Source: Catalinimonas alkaloidigena (lineage in GTDB: Bacteria > Bacteroidota > Bacteroidia > Cytophagales > Flexibacteraceae). Taken from it: a stretch of DNA of 64,000 nucleotides. The notes beneath the pieces were generated by a model. That model had not been told where the DNA came from and did not search any database. It saw only the letters and a list, made by a program, of their open reading frames with translations. The number at the start of each line of letters is the position of its first letter. Position 1 is the first letter of the stretch. Location: contig NZ_FNFO01000016.1 in assembly GCF_900100765.1 (NCBI RefSeq), positions 18,475 to 82,474 of the forward strand. The letters run 5' to 3'. A program made the position numbers and the translations under genes. This document shows, one piece after another, positions 61,404-64,000 of the stretch.

Positions 61404-62909
61404 ATGAAAACGTCCCTCCTCTTGGGCGGGGTGTTGGCCGGGTGGCTGACCTCGCACGCCTTCGCGCAAACCAATTACTTCGCCGGTGCTTACGCCGGTT
61501 ACAGCAACTCGGGTTCGTACAACTACAATACCTTCGTTGGCTACGCGTCGGGGTATTTCACCACCACCGGCACGCATAATTCATTTCAGGGCGCCCTGTC
61601 GGGCTACCGCAACACGACCGGCACCGGCAACAGCTTTTTTGGCTATGCCGCAGGTTACCTCAATACCACGGGCGGCAGCAACAGCTTTTTCGGCTATGGC
61701 GCGGGATATTACAACAGTACCGGTGTCGGCAACAGCTTTTTCGGCTACGCGGCCGGGAATCTGAACACCACCGGTGGGGGGAACAATTTCCTGGGCCAGT
61801 ATACCGGGACGAGCAACACGACCGGAAACTTCAACACGTTTACGGGGGGCTTTTCCGGCTACCACAACACGACGGGCGGCTACAATCTTTTTGAAGGATA
61901 CAGCACCGGCTACGCCAACACCACCGGTAATTACAACAGCCTGGTCGGGTATGCGGCGGGAACGGCGAATACGACCGGAAGCCGCAATGCCTTTGTCGGG
62001 TACTTTGCCGGTTACCACAACACGACGGGCAATGCCAATACGGCGCTGGGCACCGAAGCCGGACCTTCCGGGAGCAATCTTAAAAATACCACGGCCCTTG
62101 GGAACCGTGCGTACGTAACAGCTTCCAATTGCTTGGTATTAGGCTCCATTCATGGCATTAACAACGCCTCTGAAAACACCAACGTGGGGATTGGCACCAC
62201 GGCTCCTTCGTATCGCCTGCACCTGGGGGTCAATTCGGCGGCTAAACCCGGTTCTTCCTCCTGGACAGTAGCTTCGGACAAGCGCCTGAAACAGAACATC
62301 CAGCCGTTTGAAGAAGGCCTCTCGGTCGTGGAGCAGATCCGCCCGGTCCGCTTCGAGTACAACGGGAAAGCCGACATGCCCCAGCGCGAAGCGTTCGTCG
62401 GCGTCATTGCACAGGAGGTGCAGGCGGTAGCCCCCTACATGGTGGGGACGTTCACCTACCAGGATACTACCGGAAAAGAAGAACAGTACCTGGATTACGA
62501 CGCCACCGCCCTGACGTACCTGCTGGTCAATGCCGTCAAAGAGCTCCACCGGACAAATACGGCACTGCAGACCGAGGTCGAAACGCTGCGGCAGGAATTG
62601 ACCGAACTGCGGGCGGCGGTGCTGAGTCAGGCCACTCCCGGCGAATCTGCCGCGCGACTCTGGCAGAATAGGCCCAATCCCGCGCATCAGGCCACGACCA
62701 TTCGCTACCAGTTTCCGGTTTCGGCTACCAGCGCTTTCCTGAAGGTCTTCAGTGTGACGGGTCAAGAACTCTACCGTCAGAATCTGCTGGGCCAGCCCGA
62801 AGGGGAGGTAACGCTGTCGGAAGGGCAATTGGCAGCGGGTACTTACGTCTATCAACTGATCGTCGACGGACGGGCGGTCGACAGCAAGAAACTGGTAGTG
62901 ACCCGATAA
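61404..62909 (+). CDS. T9SS-sorted adhesin with 17-residue head repeats and an S74 tail-spike chaperone domain
   Basis: The 501-residue protein has a signal peptide (residues 1-22), then a head of regular repeats. N-T/S-T-G occurs at residues 70, 87, 104, 121, 138, 155, 172, 189 and 206, exactly every 17 residues, each followed by N.F.GY.AG-like sequence (YadA-head style). Residues about 291-380 form a peptidase S74 intramolecular chaperone: SDKRLKQNIQPF, with the Ser291/Lys296 dyad used for self-cleavage in phage tail spikes, AFVGVIAQEVQAVAPYMV and YLDYDATALTYLLVNAVKEL. A coiled coil (380-408) and a T9SS sorting domain (RPNPAHQATTIRYQF...VFSVTGQELYR...LAAGTYVYQLIVDGRAVDSKKLVV) follow. It is probably a trimeric surface fibre. 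Confidence 0.88.
   Translation: MKTSLLLGGVLAGWLTSHAFAQTNYFAGAYAGYSNSGSYNYNTFVGYASGYFTTTGTHNSFQGALSGYRNTTGTGNSFFGYAAGYLNTTGGSNSFFGYGAGYYNSTGVGNSFFGYAAGNLNTTGGGNNFLGQYTGTSNTTGNFNTFTGGFSGYHNTTGGYNLFEGYSTGYANTTGNYNSLVGYAAGTANTTGSRNAFVGYFAGYHNTTGNANTALGTEAGPSGSNLKNTTALGNRAYVTASNCLVLGSIHGINNASENTNVGIGTTAPSYRLHLGVNSAAKPGSSSWTVASDKRLKQNIQPFEEGLSVVEQIRPVRFEYNGKADMPQREAFVGVIAQEVQAVAPYMVGTFTYQDTTGKEEQYLDYDATALTYLLVNAVKELHRTNTALQTEVETLRQELTELRAAVLSQATPGESAARLWQNRPNPAHQATTIRYQFPVSATSAFLKVFSVTGQELYRQNLLGQPEGEVTLSEGQLAAGTYVYQLIVDGRAVDSKKLVVTR
61611..62069 (+). repeat. 51-bp coding repeats of the adhesin head
   Basis: Nine successive units of 51 bases, each starting at an N-T/S-T-G codon group, encode the 17-residue repeats. 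Two more degenerate units precede them (around residues 36 and 53). Confidence 0.8.
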
Positions 62910-63021
62910 GTCTTTAGCAAACGGGGGTTTCGTTTGCAGAAAGCAGTTAGGTTGGCAAACCGTGCTACCTTTTGCATGAGTCCTGAAGCAGTCTGGCGTG
63001 TCACGACGGCTATGACCGATG

Positions 63022-63798
63022 CTATTTGCGGAGAAACGGTAGTTTTTCTCCCACCGTGCGGAGCCACTGCCGGGCGATCAGTTCGTGACCGGCGGGCATG
63101 GGGTGGATGCCGTCCCAGATCCAGTAGTCGGCCGGTGCCTGTTGCAGGGCTTCCTGAAAGGGCGCTTGCAGCGGCACAAACACCGCCCCGAACTCGTCGG
63201 CCAGCGTGCGGGTGACCTGTTGCCGTTGTGCGGTCTCTTTTTCCCAGACAGCCGTCTTTTTGTTGACCCGCCCCAACGGCAGAAGGAACGGCTCGCAGAG
63301 TACGAGGGTCACCTCGGGCAGCGCCGTTTGGGTCCGCTCCAGCATCTGCCGGTAGGTCGCTTCGAACTGGGCGATGGACTGTTTCAGGGTACCCTCGACG
63401 ATGAAATAGACGTCGTTGATGCCGACCAGAATGCTGATCAGGTCCGGTTTTAGTGCCAGCGCGTCTTCTTCCCAGCGGGCTTCCAGATCGCTCACTTTAT
63501 TCCCGCTGATTCCCCGGTTGTAAAACATCAGACCTTCCTGCGGGTAGTCGTACCAGAGCCGACTGGCGATCAGATAGGCGTACCCGTGGCCCATCACGTG
63601 GTTCCAGTCCTGGTCGCGGGTGCGGTTGCCGTCGGTGATGGAGTCGCCCTGAAACAGAAGGGTTATGCCTTTTTTCGGTGCCTGGGACGGGGGGAGGGGC
63701 TGGGGCGCGGCGGCCAGCAGACCGGGGGCGGCCATTGCGGCCAGGCCGGTCAGTCCGACCCGTTGCAGAAACTCCCGGCGGGACGTAGGTTCAATCAT
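63022..63798 (-). CDS. Tat-exported SGNH/GDSL hydrolase
   Basis: The 258-residue protein has a twin-arginine signal (SRREFLQRVGLTGLAAM, Arg 7-8) and the four SGNH blocks: GDSITDG (nucleophile S53), the Gly of RGISGN, GIND (N128) and the Asp/His pair D229 and H232 in DGIHPMPAGH. These enzymes remove acetyl or other ester groups from sugars and lipids. Location outside the cytoplasm and abundance of glycan genes nearby favour a carbohydrate esterase, but this is inference. ATG 63798 was chosen; the reading from 63807 uses a TTG inside a promoter-like element. Confidence 0.88.
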   Translation of the reverse strand: MIEPTSRREFLQRVGLTGLAAMAAPGLLAAAPQPLPPSQAPKKGITLLFQGDSITDGNRTRDQDWNHVMGHGYAYLIASRLWYDYPQEGLMFYNRGISGNKVSDLEARWEEDALALKPDLISILVGINDVYFIVEGTLKQSIAQFEATYRQMLERTQTALPEVTLVLCEPFLLPLGRVNKKTAVWEKETAQRQQVTRTLADEFGAVFVPLQAPFQEALQQAPADYWIWDGIHPMPAGHELIARQWLRTVGEKLPFLRK

Positions 63799-63804
63799 GC
63801 CATT

Positions 63805-63831
63805 CAAACGTAGGGGGTAAGACTACGACAA
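63805..63831 (-). promoter_or_regulatory. Promoter for the SGNH hydrolase, almost leaderless
   Basis: Minus strand TTG (63831-63829), 16-base spacer, TACGTTTG (63812-63805), a full -7 match. The last base of the -7 box is only six bases upstream of ATG 63798, so the transcript would start at or next to the start codon. Confidence 0.5.
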
Positions 63832-63910
63832 CCCCGGGGAAAATGCAATCGGGGTACGGCAAAAGCAGGAATTGAATGCAGAGAGCAGATCCGTTTCCAG
63901 ACGGTTATAG

Positions 63911-63964
63911 TGGACCCGAAAAATAGGACAGCAGTATAAGTGTAAACTTTTAACTTAAAGTCCT
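63911..63964. mobile_element. Left end of an IS3-like insertion sequence
   Basis: TGGACCCGAAAAATAGGAC beginning at 63911 looks like a terminal inverted repeat of an IS3-family element, and the transposase reading frame starts about 55 bases inside it. The element continues beyond the right edge, so its other end and target duplication cannot be seen. Confidence 0.65.
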
Positions 63965-64000
63965 ATGCAAAAGAGAAGATCATTTTCCTCTGAGTTTAAA
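63965..64000 (+). CDS. IS3-family transposase OrfA, first 12 codons; runs off the right edge
   Basis: The frame starts MQKRRSFSSEFK, the typical opening of IS3-family OrfA helix-turn-helix proteins (K.R..F..EFK). Only 36 bases are in the window. The product would bind the element's terminal repeats and, after frameshifting into OrfB, catalyse transposition. The rest of the gene and OrfB lie beyond base 64000. Confidence 0.7.
   Translation, partial: MQKRRSFSSEFK

Noticed and set aside
61404..62909. S74 tail-spike domain considered as a prophage sign
   Set aside because: No capsid, terminase, tail or lysis genes are nearby, and the protein has a signal peptide and a T9SS tail, so it is a host surface protein.
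62917..62937. GCAAACG/CGTTTGC hairpin after the adhesin gene
   Set aside because: Only seven base pairs and no T-run; too weak to call a terminator.

Overview
The window is a stretch of GC-rich chromosome from a member of the Bacteroidota, probably of the Cytophagales type. The evidence is a SusC/SusD pair, type IX secretion (T9SS) C-terminal sorting domains on three proteins, many orphan MacB/FtsX-type permeases, Bacteroidota promoter elements (TTG / TAnnTTTG) instead of sigma70 boxes, few recognisable Shine-Dalgarno sites, and several families largely confined to this phylum (DUF3667, HEAT-DUF1080 fusions, GH95). No rRNA, tRNA, CRISPR array or prophage is visible. The species cannot be named from the sequence alone.

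Layout. 1-4240: DNA maintenance and redox genes: dinB (cut by the left edge), a TlpA-like thioredoxin, a CHAD protein, and a radical-SAM/DUF4130 pair annotated in other genomes as putative DNA repair or modification. 4240-7300: an AT-richer patch with an orphan secreted protein, a CrtO-like acyltransferase and a stress-type short-chain dehydrogenase. 7360-16630: carbohydrate genes: GH95 alpha-L-fucosidase, GH13 alpha-glucosidase, and a Gfo/Idh/MocA dehydrogenase followed by a giant HEAT plus tandem DUF1080 protein (a likely 3-keto-glycoside route). 16840-26520: a small lipoprotein, a DCC thioredoxin-like protein, an FtsX permease with a near-consensus promoter, a second exported Gfo/Idh protein, two membrane proteins, a GH43 lipoprotein and a T9SS-sorted beta-helix protein.

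26780-31530 is a divergent module around an AraC regulator: exported cupin and carboxymuconolactone-decarboxylase-like proteins on one side, and an aldo/keto reductase, a cupin-NTF2 fusion and a lipoprotein flavodoxin on the other. 31690-37100 holds DUF2254, SMP-30, DUF3185, DUF1569, DUF427 and a Crp/Fnr regulator whose recognition helix matches a perfect FNR box just downstream. 37090-52320 contains an acyltransferase and then an array of orphan FtsX permeases (four full length and one half-size decaying copy), interrupted by a T9SS-sorted Asp-box protein. Paralogous spacers and degenerate intergenic repeats separate members of the array.

52430-60060 is a SusC/SusD/lipoprotein transport locus followed by a RidA-like lipoprotein and an exported FAD oxidase of the D-amino-acid-oxidase family. 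In that oxidase the usual C-terminal segment (GLRP and YGHGG motifs) comes before the Rossmann motif, so the fold looks circularly permuted. I regard this as the most unusual protein in the window. 60110-64000: a membrane protein, a repeat-rich S74-chaperone adhesin carrying a T9SS tail, a Tat-exported SGNH hydrolase, and the left end of an IS3-like element cut by the right edge.
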